A stretch of 12,904 bases of DNA. It comes from an uncultured Collinsella sp. Its GTDB lineage: Bacteria; Actinomycetota; Coriobacteriia; Coriobacteriales; Coriobacteriaceae. Within the stretch, counting starts at the first letter, position 1; the number at the start of each line of letters is the position of its first letter. Location: positions 1 through 12,904 of the forward strand of contig CABUGI010000054.1 in assembly GCA_902491055.1 (NCBI GenBank), in the 5' to 3' direction. The notes under the pieces were generated by a model that worked only from the letters and a program-made list of their open reading frames with translations, was not told the origin of the DNA and searched no databases. Positions 12,113 through 12,904 of this stretch are shown here, piece after piece. Made by a program: the position numbers and the translations under genes.

Positions 12113-12904
12113 GCTTGATCACCTCTTTTGCAAGGTTCATATACGCTTTTGCACCCTTATTTTGAGGTGCATAGGTAATTACCGGTTCTCCAAAAGACGG
12201 TGCTTCGGAGATTTTAACCGTACGGGGGATCAGCGTCTTAAACGCCTTGTCACCAAAGTACGATTGAACCTCCTCAACAACCTGATTCGATAGAGAAGTA
12301 CGCGAGTCATACATGGTCATAAGCACACCATAGGTGTCTAAGCCCTTGTTCAGACGTGATTTAACCATCTTCATTGACTCAAGCAGCTTCGTAACGCCCT
12401 CGAGTGCATAATACTCGCACTGGATCGGAATCAAAACGCTGTCTGCCGCGGTCAAGGCGTTGATAGTAAGCAGGCCGAGCGAAGGGGGACAGTCAATGAA
12501 AATAAAATCGAACTCGTCCTGAATCGGCTCAAGCAAATCTTTGAGGCGGGTTTCACGAGCGATTGCGCTTACGAGCTCAATTTCCGCGCCTGCAAGCTGA
12601 ATTGTAGCCGGAATTACGAATACCTTTTTGCAATTTGTATCAAGAACAAGCGATTCTGCCGGCACATCATTCAACAATGCATCATAGATGCAGTGATCAA
12701 GGTCTTCTTTTTCAATTCCGAATCCACTGGTGCTGTTTCCCTGCGGATCAAAATCGACAATCAGTGTCTTACGACCCTGCTCGCCCAGTGCCGCCGCAAG
12801 GTTTACAGCCGTCGTTGACTTACCAACGCCGCCTTTTTGATTGATAATTGCAATGATACGCGTGTCTTTTGCGCTCTTAGAACGCTTAACGTCGCGAAAT
12901 CCCA
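12105..12904 (-). CDS. parA: Chromosome-partitioning ATPase ParA (Soj), first codon cut by window edge
   Basis: The frame is open from the window edge to TAG at 12105 and gives 265 full codons. It has the deviant Walker A KGGVGKST, then DFDPQGNSTSGFG, and a Walker B-like FIFIDCPPSLG, all typical of ParA/Soj P-loop ATPases that bind DNA non-specifically as ATP dimers and move ParB-parS complexes. An internal TTG at 12677 is not the start because the Walker A motif lies upstream of it. The first two bases read TG (12904-12903), followed by GFRDVKRSK, so the start codon is probably xTG with only its first base outside the window. That predicts 266 residues, a normal Soj length. It is first of parA-parB-small protein, all overlapping. 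Confidence 0.96.
   Translation of the reverse strand, partial: GFRDVKRSKSAKDTRIIAIINQKGGVGKSTTAVNLAAALGEQGRKTLIVDFDPQGNSTSGFGIEKEDLDHCIYDALLNDVPAESLVLDTNCKKVFVIPATIQLAGAEIELVSAIARETRLKDLLEPIQDEFDFIFIDCPPSLGLLTINALTAADSVLIPIQCEYYALEGVTKLLESMKMVKSRLNKGLDTYGVLMTMYDSRTSLSNQVVEEVQSYFGDKAFKTLIPRTVKISEAPSFGEPVITYAPQNKGAKAYMNLAKEVIKRA

Noticed and set aside
12675..12677. TTG at 12677 as the parA start
   Set aside because: It would remove the Walker A motif, which is in frame upstream at about 12810-12835.

Overview
The window looks like chromosomal DNA from a high-GC Gram-positive bacterium. A member of the Coriobacteriia such as Collinsella is my best guess. This is inference from base composition, codon choice and gene content (paired WYL regulators, a DinG with a proofreading-type exonuclease domain, a possible sortase-type tail, a near-origin parAB locus). 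No rRNA, tRNA, CRISPR array, transposase or phage gene is visible. The only base-composition change is a drop in GC over the parAB block.

Left part (1-3849). The edge holds the last 68 codons of a possible plus-strand surface protein ending in an LPATG sorting signal, followed by a hairpin that can terminate transcription in both directions. Facing it is a minus-strand pair: a 1045-residue membrane protein built on a split, metal-site-degenerate M28 (Zn-peptidase-like) fold with a very long disordered insert, and a 72-residue single-pass membrane protein 21 bases downstream. A 198-base divergent spacer separates this pair from the next genes.

Centre (3850-9626). Two overlapping plus-strand WYL-domain regulators (PafB/PafC-like arrangement) run tail to tail into a minus-strand ddl-dinG operon. 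The stop codons of the second WYL gene and dinG overlap, leaving no spacer. ddl (D-Ala-D-Ala ligase) and dinG (DEDDh exonuclease plus Fe-S helicase) overlap by 7 bases.

Right part (9627-12904). rlmN, a 23S rRNA/tRNA A2 methyltransferase, is transcribed alone on the plus strand and ends in a strong terminator. Between its stop codon and that terminator lies a 14/16 match to the parS centromere. Facing it is the minus-strand chromosome-segregation operon: parA (missing only about its first codon at the window edge), parB, and a small membrane-anchored protein whose start overlaps the parB stop by 11 bases. All three are chained by overlapping reading frames. The 198-base convergent spacer between rlmN and this operon holds parS, the rlmN terminator, a second perfect 15-bp inverted repeat without a U-tract, and a 12-bp palindrome.

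Most of the genes are housekeeping. The less ordinary items are the degenerate, interrupted M28 protein, the small membrane protein coupled to parB, and the parS site embedded in the 3' untranslated region of rlmN.
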